A stretch of 64,000 bases of DNA from Desulfovibrio inopinatus DSM 10711 (GCF_000429305.1 NZ_AUBP01000006.1:62001-126000), one strand, 5' to 3'. Shown: positions 9,175 to 16,979, counted from the first letter of the stretch. Numbers and translations are program-made. The notes: generated by a model not told the origin, from the sequence alone.

Positions 9175-9606
9175 ATGGACAGAACTGCCCAGGCCATTGC
9201 ATGTTACAAAGACGGATTTCATTGTTCCCAAGCCGTCTTATCAGCGTTTGCCGATGTTGTCGGCCTTGACGACAAAACAGCACTCAAACTGTCGGCTGGA
9301 TTTGCCGGAGGATGCGGTCGAGCAGAAATGTGCGGCGCGGTTGCGGCCGCCTTAATCGTCATCAGTCTCAAGTACGGAAAGGATACACCGAAAGATCGCC
9401 TTGCCGATCGCAGAACTTTTGAGCGGGTGCGCGCATTTTCCGAAAAGTTTGAAGCAAAAAACGGCACCCTCAAATGTAAAAACCTTCTCGGATTCGATAT
9501 TTCAACACGAGAAGGTCGTAAAGAAGCAGCCAAAGGAAAGGTCTTCTCCACACGATGTCCCGGTTTTGTTGCCGATGCCGTGGAGATCCTGCAAGAAATT
9601 CTTTAA
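9175..9606 (+). CDS. C_GCAxxG_C_C family redox protein
   Basis: A 143-residue protein of the C_GCAxxG_C_C family, named for its conserved cysteine pattern. Here HCSQAVLSAF, then GFAGGCGRAEMCGAVAAALIV, then LKCKNLLG and STRCPGFV supply the five cysteines in order. Members occur in anaerobes, and some are fused to or encoded with redox enzymes. A disulfide or metal-based redox role is presumed but not established. An AGGAC-like ribosome-binding site precedes the ATG. A clear terminator follows at 9631-9663. Confidence 0.88.
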   Translation: MDRTAQAIACYKDGFHCSQAVLSAFADVVGLDDKTALKLSAGFAGGCGRAEMCGAVAAALIVISLKYGKDTPKDRLADRRTFERVRAFSEKFEAKNGTLKCKNLLGFDISTREGRKEAAKGKVFSTRCPGFVADAVEILQEIL

Positions 9607-9630
9607 GAGACAACCTGAAGGGCAAAATCA

Positions 9631-9663
9631 CGTCGACATCGAAAAGCCGGTGTCGACGTTTTT
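9631..9663 (+). terminator. Rho-independent terminator after the C_GCAxxG_C_C gene
   Basis: An 11-bp stem, 9631-9641 against 9648-9658, with one G-U pair and a six-base loop, followed directly by a run of five T. It closes the operon of the CBS and C_GCAxxG_C_C genes. Confidence 0.9.
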
Positions 9664-9704
9664 CTCAGTCAACGGGTATGCACCGACAAAAAGGAGATAC
9701 CTTC

Positions 9705-10481
9705 ATGTCTAAAGCCTGGATTCGTGAAAAGCGTCCTCAATTCGTCCGCGATATGCTCCGCGACTTTTGCTTATCCGTGGAAATCCTGGAAGGTCAGTTC
9801 GAACGTTTCGACAATGAAGGCGTCGTCCAATTCGATGTGTTGCGACAACTTCTCGGCGTCGGCATGAACAAAGGCCTGCTATGGAGACTCAAAGACACCT
9901 GTCACCACCTCTTTCAGGAAGATCCGGATGGTACTACAGTAGGCCGCTTCCTTGACTGGTGTATTGGTTACATATTCCATGAAAGTATGAAGCTGAAGGA
10001 AGATGCCTATCAACAACAGAATTACGGCCCTCGTCTCCGCAAACTCATGGCCACCGCGCCGGATACCAACCACATTGAACATATCATCAGCATGGAATTG
10101 TTCGAAGTGCTTGATCAAACCAAAGAAAGCATCAGCCGTGAAATTCGACGTATTCGATTCATGATTGCCGAATGCCGTAAGATGTTACCGCTGTTTCTAG
10201 AAGGGCACGAGTCCAACATCCTTCTCGCCCGTTTTCTCTTCGATCAAAATACCCTCGTTCATAAGATTCTTGGAGATGCGTATCACGAGGTCATCCGAGC
10301 GGTTTATAAAGAAACCCCGGAAATGCTCTATGTGCGCGCATCGCAAAGCCTGCGCACAGGCGGATGGATGGAACATGCCGCCGAGGCCGTGGATGAAGCC
10401 TACAATCTGGCGCCGAATAATCCCTTGGTGACACGAGAAAAACATATTCTCGATATCTGGATAAGCCGACTCAATACATAA
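9705..10481 (+). CDS. Conserved hypothetical cytoplasmic protein
   Basis: A 258-residue protein I do not assign to a family. It has no signal peptide or membrane segment and is predicted to be mostly helical. It is rich in Arg, His and Glu, with an N-terminal part around FDVLRQLLGVGMNKGLLWRLKDTCHHLF and a C-terminal TPR-like stretch (AAEAVDEAYNLAPNNPLVTREKH at about 225-247). The start at 9705 is set by AAGGAG at 9691-9696. The open frame upstream to 9555 overlaps the previous gene and its terminator and is not coding. It stands alone after a terminator, so it has its own promoter. Confidence 0.75.
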   Translation: MSKAWIREKRPQFVRDMLRDFCLSVEILEGQFERFDNEGVVQFDVLRQLLGVGMNKGLLWRLKDTCHHLFQEDPDGTTVGRFLDWCIGYIFHESMKLKEDAYQQQNYGPRLRKLMATAPDTNHIEHIISMELFEVLDQTKESISREIRRIRFMIAECRKMLPLFLEGHESNILLARFLFDQNTLVHKILGDAYHEVIRAVYKETPEMLYVRASQSLRTGGWMEHAAEAVDEAYNLAPNNPLVTREKHILDIWISRLNT

Positions 10482-10560
10482 TCGACCAGCATTTGTTCGT
10501 CCCTTTAAACGAAAAGTGTATGAGAAAGGAAGCTCCGCTTTTATCTGTGTTTTGCACATA

Positions 10561-10590
10561 AAAAAAGAGAGGCACACGAGTACCTCTCTC
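10561..10590 (-). terminator. Terminator for the minus-strand HTH gene
   Basis: AGAGAGG at 10566-10572 pairs with CCTCTCT at 10583-10589. On the minus strand the hairpin is followed by a run of six T. It ends the HTH gene and faces the end of the plus-strand unknown gene. Confidence 0.7.
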
Positions 10591-10659
10591 TCGAATTTGC
10601 CTAGGAGAAACGAACATATCCTCTCAACACGTTCTGGAGAAACATCATTCCATTTCTGT

Positions 10660-10878
10660 CTAGACAAGTAATTCTTCGGGAACGCCTTTGTTCAAAAAAG
10701 CCCGTCGTAATGTATTGGATTTACTTTTCCCGCTGATGAATCGCGACACCATGGACGGGGTAATATTCAGATCCTGTGCGATCTTCTTTTTTTCAATTCC
10801 ATGATATACCATCCAGCACTGCAGTGCCGTATTGCGATCCACCTTATCGAGATCAAGCTCCATAAGTTTGGGGGCCAT
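10660..10878 (-). CDS. Small helix-turn-helix protein (phage-regulator-like)
   Basis: A 72-residue protein consisting almost only of a helix-turn-helix. KKKIAQDLNITPSMVSRFISGKSKSNTLRRAFLNKGVP (within residues 30-67) reads as a Cro/XRE-like recognition element. It resembles small phage-associated regulators such as the BcepMu gp16 group, but no other phage gene is near. The ATG at 10878 has GGGAG about ten bases upstream. The same frame stays open to 11130, but that part is the antisense of the neighbour. It lies 46 bp downstream of the dehydrogenase-like gene on the same strand. Target and effector are unknown. Confidence 0.75.
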   Translation of the reverse strand: MAPKLMELDLDKVDRNTALQCWMVYHGIEKKKIAQDLNITPSMVSRFISGKSKSNTLRRAFLNKGVPEELLV

Positions 10879-10924
10879 GAATATCTTCTCCCTTATCTCC
10901 CTTAAATAGCCAGCTAGTACAAAA

Positions 10925-11602
10925 CTAATAAACACCAGCAAACTGCGATGTAGACGAATGCGGACCGGCCAACGTATCAAAATACGCGGAAAAAATGCCA
11001 AGTAAATTGTCTGCATCGACAGTCTCAGCAAAAGGGGATGCTGAAATTTTTTCTTTTCCTTCAAGATACGTTTGTCGAACCCTGGTCTCCAAGAACTCGC
11101 ATATCTGAACAGCAAAATGGGAAGAGCCAACCGGTCCCAAGTGCAGCACCGGACAAAATCGACGTAGGCAGAGGAAAAAACTTTTCAGTCTACTCATGGC
11201 ATTCTCGCTTCCTCCAACGAGATACACGCTATGTGAAGCGTTGGTGCCGATGTCGAAATAATCAGTCCCAACAGACTCAACATCACGAGCCCGCCGCTGA
11301 CTTTGGGCCGGTTCCGAGTGGCTGCTATCAAGCACGACATCCCCGACCCGAAGAATTGGTTTAAGAAATGGCAAATACACGTCCACAATACGGCTCTGTG
11401 GCAACATAAACCAGAAGACACGCGGTTCATCTTCCTCCATCTCATCAAGCTGAGACGGAGAAATAACCGTTGCATCAGTCAGGTTTGTCGCTACGTCGCC
11501 GTATGCCGACACATCACAAATAACGACATCCACCTCAGCTTGGGCAAGCCGCTTCCAGGTCAACAGGTCGTGTCGGGTATTGGCAAACAAAATGATTTTC
11601 AT
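10925..11602 (-). CDS. 6-phosphogluconate dehydrogenase-like protein, N-domain only, degenerate
   Basis: A 225-residue protein that follows the N-terminal domain of 6-phosphogluconate/3-hydroxyisobutyrate dehydrogenases. MKIILFANTRHDLL takes the place of the first strand and nucleotide loop, VFWFMLPQSRIVDVYLPFLKPIL and VGDVVLDSSHSEP match the middle strands (family: ML-P and GDIVIDGGNS), and LHLGPVGSSHFAVQICEFLE matches the GPxGAGH active-site segment. The glycine-rich NAD(P) motif GxGxxG is replaced by ANTRHD, and the large helical C-terminal domain is absent. Dehydrogenase activity is therefore unlikely, and a binding or regulatory role with the adjacent HTH protein is one guess. This assignment is from pattern recall. 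Confidence 0.65.
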   Translation of the reverse strand: MKIILFANTRHDLLTWKRLAQAEVDVVICDVSAYGDVATNLTDATVISPSQLDEMEEDEPRVFWFMLPQSRIVDVYLPFLKPILRVGDVVLDSSHSEPAQSQRRARDVESVGTDYFDIGTNASHSVYLVGGSENAMSRLKSFFLCLRRFCPVLHLGPVGSSHFAVQICEFLETRVRQTYLEGKEKISASPFAETVDADNLLGIFSAYFDTLAGPHSSTSQFAGVY

Positions 11603-12383
11603 GAAAGAACCGCTTTTCTTGGGTTGAGGGAAGAGAAAACAACCGCAGGCTCACATGACCATATGGGTTGTGTGGAAGCCGGTCGAAAATCATATCGACG
11701 AAAAGCAAAATCAGTGCCTGAGGGCACTATTCTGGGCACTGAACGTGTGGGTGGGCATCCATGAAATCACTTGATGAGATATTTTTTTAAAAAAAATGAA
11801 ATAAATATATTGAGTTGACGTTGTGACATTCCAATCCCTCCTCACCTACAAACATCACGATAACCGCTCCAGATACTCGTTATTTTCTCTCAAAAAAACG
11901 CTTAGCCGTTTTTCCCGCACACGATCATGTGCGACCGCATCAATCTGTGGTCACCCCACATAACACTCTGTTTTTATATTTTTTTTTAACAAGCCACCAA
12001 GATTCTGCACATACCTTTGTGCAGAGTCTTAATTATTACAGTCTTCCGTCCTCCTGACGCTCACTGTGAACATCGATAGATCGATTTTCGCATTCAGATC
12101 ATCCGTCAATAACTCCAATGAAAGCATGCACACACCTCAGTGCATTGGCACACGTATCAGTGCAACTCCTCAACTCTGTGTCTTTATTGAATAAGGAGAC
12201 ATATCTAAGCAAGCATAAGCACATGTACATGTGCCTATACAATCTTCATTATTACGCACTGACTTCATATAAAACAATCATATCATTAAATAACAACACC
12301 TTACAGACAAACAAAACAAATACAAATTCATGGCATAACCGTTGCTATACCCTGAAATAACGACAGAGATAAATCATTATCTC
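11603..12383. other. AT-rich intergenic region with several inverted repeats
   Basis: About 780 bp without a convincing gene, clearly richer in A+T than its surroundings. It holds a hairpin with one G-U pair at 11999-12030 (AAGATTCTGCAC pairing with GTGCAGAGTCTT), CGCACA/TGTGCG arms at about 11918-11935, nested AGTGCC/GGGCACT arms at about 11711-11742, and a perfect 16-base palindrome at 12219-12234. An 80-codon frame at 12118-12360 has poor composition and no ribosome-binding site. The region could carry a small RNA or control sites for the genes on either side. Confidence 0.5.
12219..12234. repeat. Perfect 16-base palindrome
   Basis: GCACATGTACATGTGC is its own reverse complement. Two further bases on each side also pair after one mismatch. 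It lies about 165 bp upstream of the micropeptide -10 element and is a candidate operator for a dimeric regulator. Confidence 0.6.
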
Positions 12384-12389
12384 TATAAT
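12365..12389 (+). promoter_or_regulatory. Candidate promoter of the micropeptide gene with inverted repeat
   Basis: A perfect -10 hexamer TATAAT lies at 12384-12389, 24 bases before the ATG. No good -35 is visible at the expected distance, which suggests an activator. AGAGATA and TATCTCT form a perfect inverted repeat around AATCAT, and its right arm abuts the -10. The core GATAAATCATTATC is partly like a Fur box, but one base is out of register. Confidence 0.5.
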
Positions 12390-12412
12390 ACAACCTTCAG
12401 GAGATAGTTAAC

Positions 12413-12505
12413 ATGAAAAAAGTTAAGACTGCTCTGTTTCTCGCTGGAATGTTTGTTATGTGTTACGTCCTTCCTGTTCTTGCCAATGAAGGTGGCGGAC
12501 CGTAG
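12413..12505 (+). CDS. Secreted micropeptide precursor (30 residues)
   Basis: A 30-codon gene too short for usual ORF calling. The product begins MKKVKTALFLAGMF, has a hydrophobic core and ends VLPVLANEGGGP, a complete Sec signal peptide with an Ala at -1 and Val at -3. Cleavage after VLA would leave only the hexapeptide NEGGGP. AGGAG at 12399-12403 lies nine bases before the ATG, TATAAT lies at 12384-12389, and a perfect 14-bp hairpin follows the stop. These signals together argue for a real transcription and translation unit. The next genes on the strand encode an oligopeptide-binding lipoprotein and a sensor kinase, so a signalling peptide is a reasonable guess. No homologue is known to me. 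Confidence 0.65.
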   Translation: MKKVKTALFLAGMFVMCYVLPVLANEGGGP

Positions 12506-12523
12506 TAAATCAAGCTAAAGCGA

Positions 12524-12558
12524 TTCACTGGAGATATTCTCCACATATCTCCAGTGAA
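12524..12558 (+). terminator. Hairpin after the micropeptide gene
   Basis: A perfect 14-bp stem: TTCACTGGAGATAT at 12524-12537 pairs with ATATCTCCAGTGAA at 12545-12558 around a seven-base loop. No T-run follows, only ACAAACTTAGTTTGT, a second small hairpin. It could be a weak terminator or a 3' stabilising structure for the short mRNA. Confidence 0.55.
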
Positions 12559-12631
12559 ACAAACTTAGTTTGTCATTATTAAAATCGTTATTTATCCGTT
12601 ATAAAAAAAATTCAACAGCGCACGACTTTAT

Positions 12632-12684
12632 AAAATCAAACAATAATACCGACACACCATCCAGCATCAACAAAATCAAACAAT
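12632..12684 (+). promoter_or_regulatory. 13-base direct repeats upstream of the binding-protein gene
   Basis: AAAATCAAACAAT occurs at 12632-12644 and again at 12672-12684, exactly 40 bases apart, close to four helical turns. They lie 70-120 bp before the start of the oligopeptide-binding lipoprotein gene. The spacing suits two regulator dimers on one DNA face. Confidence 0.45.
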
Positions 12685-12750
12685 TGTCAGCTTGATTTTT
12701 TCTTTAAAAACACTCATCCTTGAGCACCTATGCCAAGGAGAATGTTTGTC

Positions 12751-14397
12751 GTGCTGTATTCCCGCTCCCTCTCGATCTTCCTGATCAATCTGTTCTTTGC
12801 CGTTATCATTCTTTGCGCTGGCTGTTCGGCCCCCCCGGAAGAAACAGGTGATCATGCGGATACAAACGCCACCCCCATCGCAGGGGGAACATACACCGCT
12901 CCCCTCCCACAAGACCAAGCGACACTTGACCCTGCGAGGGTCACCGAGCACCATGGTGTCGGTGTGGTCAACCAGCTCTTCGACGGCCTTGTCCTCCTCA
13001 ACGCCAATATGCTTGTCCACCCGGCACTGGCCACTTCCTGGACCGTATCGGAAGAGGGTACGGTATATACGTTCCAACTTTCTCCCCATGCAATTTTTCA
13101 TGATGGAGCTCCAGTTCGGGCTTCCGATGTCGTCTTCACGTTAGAACGCTTACTCCGCCTTGATCCTCCCACAATCATTCAGCCGCTGTTGTTGCTCCTC
13201 CAGGGAGCCGAAGCCTATCGTGACGGCGAAACGGAACACGTCGCCGGCCTCATTGCCAAAGACGACACCACAGTGCTGATGAAACTCACTCGACCGGATG
13301 CTCGGTTTCTTGTCGCTCTCAGTATGTACCAGGCGAAAATTGTTCCCGAGCATGTCGTACGTGGCAATGAGGCTGCTTTCGGCAAAGCCCCCATAGGTAC
13401 AGGACCATTTTATCTTGATTCATGGCTGCCCGATAAATCCATTACATTAAAGCGCTTTGATGGATACTATAGTCGCCCGGCCTGGCTGGATGAGGTTGTT
13501 TATCGAATCTACCCCGGCGGAAACAATGCACAAATGCTGGCAGACTTTACTGCTGGTCTCCTTGATGAAATGCCGGTCTATGGGGATGCCAAGACCACTC
13601 TGGCCGAGATTCCAAATCTGAACTGGGTCCGGCGAACATCATTGAGTGTCCTGTTTTATGGTATTCGTACCGATCACCCGGGACTACGAGATGTCCGCGT
13701 CCGCCATGCATTATCTCTTGCGATCAATCGAGAAAAGCTCATCCAGGATATCTACGGGGGAAAATTCCAACCTGCTTTCAGCATCATTCCACCCGGCATG
13801 CCCGGACACCTGCCTGTCAAACGGGATTTCGCTCAAGATATGCAGACAGCGAAAGCTCTCATCAATCAAGCAACGCATGGAAATCCAACATCCATCGGCC
13901 CGATTGAACTTGTCAGTTCCGTCCAGTCGCAATTTTCCACCAAAGAACTGGCATTCATTCAATCGAGCTGGGAAGCACTCGGTGTGAAAGTACGCATTAA
14001 ATATATCACATCAGGCTGGAACGACTTTAAAGCGTATCTCAAAACGGATCAGACGGCAGTCCACCGACGTGTTTTATTTGCTGACCTTCCAGATCCCGAC
14101 AGCTTTCTCACGCCTCTGATCGCCTCGGATGGATTGTTTAACGAGTTTCATTATGTCAACCCACAAGTTGACCGGCTTTTAGCCGAAGCCGGCCAAACAC
14201 AAGACCCGCGCGAGCGCGCCAGTCGTTACCAGGATATCGAAAAACTTCTCGCTCAGGATATACCACTTATCCCACTTTTTTATCTGAGCGTGGAGCGTGT
14301 ATACAAACCACGAGTCCGTGGAATCAATGTAAACGCTCTTGACCAGGCGTATGTTCTTCTGGCCGATTTTTGGTTGTCTTCTCCAACAGCCAACTAA
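12751..14397 (+). CDS. Family 5 oligopeptide-binding lipoprotein (orphan)
   Basis: A periplasmic ABC-type solute-binding protein of the DppA/OppA family (SBP_bac_5), 548 residues from the GTG at 12751. The leader ends in CAGC, giving a lipid-modified cysteine. The family pattern is seen in LDPARVTEHHGVGVVNQLFDGLV, LSPHAIFHDGAPVRASDVVFTLERLL and DVRVRHALSLAINREKL. The start is unsettled: AAGGAG at 12735-12740 is ten bases before the GTG, one base before an ATG at 12742 and inside the frame of an ATG at 12730. No permease or ATPase gene is near. The next gene, a sensor kinase, begins 11 bp later, so it may present its ligand to the kinase. Confidence 0.88.
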   Translation: MLYSRSLSIFLINLFFAVIILCAGCSAPPEETGDHADTNATPIAGGTYTAPLPQDQATLDPARVTEHHGVGVVNQLFDGLVLLNANMLVHPALATSWTVSEEGTVYTFQLSPHAIFHDGAPVRASDVVFTLERLLRLDPPTIIQPLLLLLQGAEAYRDGETEHVAGLIAKDDTTVLMKLTRPDARFLVALSMYQAKIVPEHVVRGNEAAFGKAPIGTGPFYLDSWLPDKSITLKRFDGYYSRPAWLDEVVYRIYPGGNNAQMLADFTAGLLDEMPVYGDAKTTLAEIPNLNWVRRTSLSVLFYGIRTDHPGLRDVRVRHALSLAINREKLIQDIYGGKFQPAFSIIPPGMPGHLPVKRDFAQDMQTAKALINQATHGNPTSIGPIELVSSVQSQFSTKELAFIQSSWEALGVKVRIKYITSGWNDFKAYLKTDQTAVHRRVLFADLPDPDSFLTPLIASDGLFNEFHYVNPQVDRLLAEAGQTQDPRERASRYQDIEKLLAQDIPLIPLFYLSVERVYKPRVRGINVNALDQAYVLLADFWLSSPTAN

Positions 14398-14408
14398 TTT
14401 TCTTGCCA

Positions 14409-16265
14409 ATGATGACATTCTGCGCTTTTGCCCATCAAGCCGAAAAGGGTCGGTTCTTTCCCCTTTGGTTACGTTTTTTTGTCACAAGCTCCATACTTCT
14501 GGCTCTTGTTCTCGGCGCATTAGCAACAGCTATGACTATTCAGCAGTCACGCTTTTTTGAAGAAGAAGCCCGACAACGCGGCTTGGCCATTGCCAAAAGC
14601 CTGGAAGCCGCTTGTCTGGAAGATCTTCTCACCTACAACCACACTGCACTGGAACAAAAAGCAAACCAAGCCGCTGCCGACGATGGACTTGCCTACATTA
14701 TTATTCACAATAAAGAGGGGGTGATCGCTGGATACTCGAACCGCCCCGATCTGAGTCACAAGACGCTTAGCGATGCGATAAGTCAGCGTGCTTTAACGTC
14801 GGCAGTTCCACTTTTTCAGCAAACCGAAACTCGGAATCAGCCTGTGCTCGATGTGTCTGAGCCCGTTCGGTTGCCAGATTCTCCCGAACGCTGGGGAACC
14901 ATACGCGTCGGGGTTTCTCTTTCGGCGATGCATGCACAGATTTTCAACACACGAATGACCATTGCCGGTCTTGGGTTCGCTGCGTTGGGACTTGGAGCGT
15001 TGGCTTCCATTATTTTAGCCAGACGTGTCACACGCCCTCTCTCAAGTCTTGTTGAAGCTACTGCCAACGCTGCGAAGGGAAAACTCGACACCAACCGCAT
15101 TGTTGCTTCCCACGATGAAATAGGCCAACTCGCGTCCCGTTTTCTCGCCACTGTCAATGAGATTGTTGCCAAAAAAGAAGCCTTGGCCGAAAGCCTTGAA
15201 GAAATAAAAACACTGGAACGCTATAGAGAAAACCTCCTGCGCGTCATGAGTGAAGGCCTCGTGTCTGTGTCAACAACCGGAGAAATTGTTCACCTGAATC
15301 CTGCGGCCCAAGATCTTTTCTCAAAATCCGGCCACCCCCTTGAACCCGGGATGAAGATCGGGCGCCCCACATCCTCCAATGCCCTCATTGCACACATTGC
15401 CGGCCTCATCGCCGGAAAAAACGTGGTCGGGCCTCGAGAAGTCATCATGACTCATGCAACAGGCGACATGCATATTCTTGTCAGCTATGCCGTACTTCTT
15501 GACGAAGCCTTTGCATTGCCTCGAGAATTCATTGTCAGCTTAAGTGACATCACGGCATTACGTCGACTTGAGGCAGATATTCGCCAAGCAAAGCGTCTCT
15601 CCGAACTCGGTACAATCGCCGCAAGTATTGTTCATGAAATCCGCAATCCACTCACGGTCATTGATTCATTTGTACAACTTTTACCCAACAAAATTGATAA
15701 ACCCAAATTCCGCGAAAAGCTCTTCACGATACTCCCACAACATATCAAGCGTATTGTTGGATTAATGGAAGACCTTCTCCAACTCTCACGCCCTGTTGTC
15801 CTTACACCTTCACCGATTGCCCCAGGTAAGTTTGTCACAGCGCAGCTGAATGAAATACAACCCTATTTCGAGAAACACCATATAACCCAACAACTCAGCA
15901 CCGACAGCATAGATGAGCTTCCTGAAGTTTTTATCGACAGTGACCACCTGAGCCGCGCTCTGGTGAATATTTTCAAAAATGCTGCCGAGGCCATGCCCAC
16001 AGGAGGCCATCTCGACATCGTGGTTCAAAACAGGCCTGAAGACCAGAACGTTCGTATTGTTATACGGGACAATGGCCCAGGCATTCCGGAAAACATTCTT
16101 CCCGAGATTTTTACCCCATTCAAAACCGGAAAAGCCACAGGAACCGGACTGGGTCTTGCTTTGACACACAAAATCATCACCGAGCACCGCGGGACAATAA
16201 AAGCTGAAAATATCCCTAACCATGGTGCGCAATTTACCATCTCACTGCCTGTCGTGGTGGGATAA
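14409..16265 (+). CDS. Membrane sensor histidine kinase (HAMP-PAS-HisKA-HATPase)
   Basis: A 618-residue sensor kinase. A membrane segment near residues 18-40 is followed by a periplasmic sensor region of about 140 residues, a second segment near 185-205, HAMP (RRVTRPLSSLVEATANAAKG), a coiled linker, a PAS domain (about 270-390), the phospho-acceptor His409 in HEIRNP, and an ATPase domain with NIFKNAAEA, DNGPGIP and GTGLGLAL. The arrangement resembles NtrB/ZraS-like kinases. The frame opens at a TTG at 14370 inside the previous gene, but the tandem ATGs at 14409 and 14412 are more likely. No response regulator is adjacent. The upstream binding protein is a possible input partner. Confidence 0.92.
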   Translation: MMTFCAFAHQAEKGRFFPLWLRFFVTSSILLALVLGALATAMTIQQSRFFEEEARQRGLAIAKSLEAACLEDLLTYNHTALEQKANQAAADDGLAYIIIHNKEGVIAGYSNRPDLSHKTLSDAISQRALTSAVPLFQQTETRNQPVLDVSEPVRLPDSPERWGTIRVGVSLSAMHAQIFNTRMTIAGLGFAALGLGALASIILARRVTRPLSSLVEATANAAKGKLDTNRIVASHDEIGQLASRFLATVNEIVAKKEALAESLEEIKTLERYRENLLRVMSEGLVSVSTTGEIVHLNPAAQDLFSKSGHPLEPGMKIGRPTSSNALIAHIAGLIAGKNVVGPREVIMTHATGDMHILVSYAVLLDEAFALPREFIVSLSDITALRRLEADIRQAKRLSELGTIAASIVHEIRNPLTVIDSFVQLLPNKIDKPKFREKLFTILPQHIKRIVGLMEDLLQLSRPVVLTPSPIAPGKFVTAQLNEIQPYFEKHHITQQLSTDSIDELPEVFIDSDHLSRALVNIFKNAAEAMPTGGHLDIVVQNRPEDQNVRIVIRDNGPGIPENILPEIFTPFKTGKATGTGLGLALTHKIITEHRGTIKAENIPNHGAQFTISLPVVVG

Positions 16266-16423
16266 ACTCCTCTTTCACTTTTTTTCTTTCTTATTTCGGG
16301 CGCAATCTCATGGGGATGAATATCACCCCAACAAGAGCTTAGTCTCTTCCTCGCTCAACAAGCTAATACCATTAGAGAAACATATTAAATACCGTTCATT
16401 CAAAACAGATTGCCACTTATTAA

Positions 16424-16446
16424 TTGACATTGATTATCAATATCAT
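16424..16446 (+). promoter_or_regulatory. Fur-like operator and -35 upstream of the DUF2325 gene
   Basis: TGACATTGAT at 16425-16434 and ATCAATATCA at 16436-16445 form a 10-1-10 inverted repeat with one mismatch, close to known Fur operators. A perfect -35 hexamer TTGACA at 16424-16429 lies inside it. It is about 45 bp before the start of the DUF2325 gene and fits iron-repressed control of the feo locus. Confidence 0.7.
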
Positions 16447-16489
16447 TAGACATGAACTGAATCAGACACGTCGAAGCCAAGGAGAAACT

Positions 16490-16777
16490 ATGAGTGCAAT
16501 CCTTATTGGCGGTTTAGATCGCCTGAAACGTAAATACGAAGCTGAAGCAGCCAAACGCGGCGTTAATCTCAAAGTATTCACCGGAAAGGAAAATGCCGTT
16601 GCCAAACATCTTGGAAAAACCGACATGGTCATTTTATTCACAGATAAAGTCTCGCACAAGGCTCGCAGGCAGGCTGCAAGTCTGGCGAAATCTCGAAACA
16701 TCCCTCTGGCACAAACCCACAGCAGCTCCGTGTCTTCTCTCGGACGAGTTCTTGCCGACTGCAGGATTTCCCCCTAG
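16490..16777 (+). CDS. DUF2325 protein of the feo locus
   Basis: A 95-residue cytoplasmic protein of the DUF2325 family: MSAILIGGLDRLKRKYEAEAAKRG at the start, then DMVILFTDKVSHKARRQAA and a C-terminal Ser-rich segment. The fold looks like a small Rossmann-type alpha/beta domain. It starts six bases after an AAGGAG. It sits about 300 bp before feoA on the same strand and has its own Fur-like operator, so a role in iron handling is likely from context. Its biochemistry is not known to me. Confidence 0.8.
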   Translation: MSAILIGGLDRLKRKYEAEAAKRGVNLKVFTGKENAVAKHLGKTDMVILFTDKVSHKARRQAASLAKSRNIPLAQTHSSSVSSLGRVLADCRISP

Positions 16778-16895
16778 TTGTTCTCTCACTCCAGCGATCG
16801 GCAAGGACTAACCTTCCCCCAAGACCTTGCCGGTCACCTTGCTTTCCTCAATGAGATGACAACTTAATTCATCATGCTTTCTTAGATAAGAATTC

Positions 16896-16979
16896 TTAAT
16901 AATCATTTTATTACAAATTATACTTGACCTCTCCAGTTGAAAATGACACTCAATCCCAACGACATGATAATGAGAATCA
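16896..16979 (+). promoter_or_regulatory. feoAB promoter and Fur-like box
   Basis: TTAATA at 16896-16901 and TATACT at 16919-16924 are 17 bases apart and make a good sigma-70 promoter. TGATAATGAGAATCA at 16965-16979 matches 13 of 15 positions of the 7-1-7 Fur consensus, about 35 bases downstream of the expected start site. The rest of the 300-bp gap 16778-17077 shows no gene. Confidence 0.6.

Noticed and set aside
12146-12170. Sigma-54-like TGGCAC element upstream of the micropeptide
   Set aside because: The GG and GC dinucleotides are five bases too far apart for a -24/-12 promoter.
12118-12360. An 80-codon frame in the AT-rich region before the micropeptide gene
   Set aside because: Its composition is biased to Asn, Thr, His and Tyr as expected from AT-rich DNA, it has no ribosome-binding site at its ATG and no hydrophobic or domain pattern.
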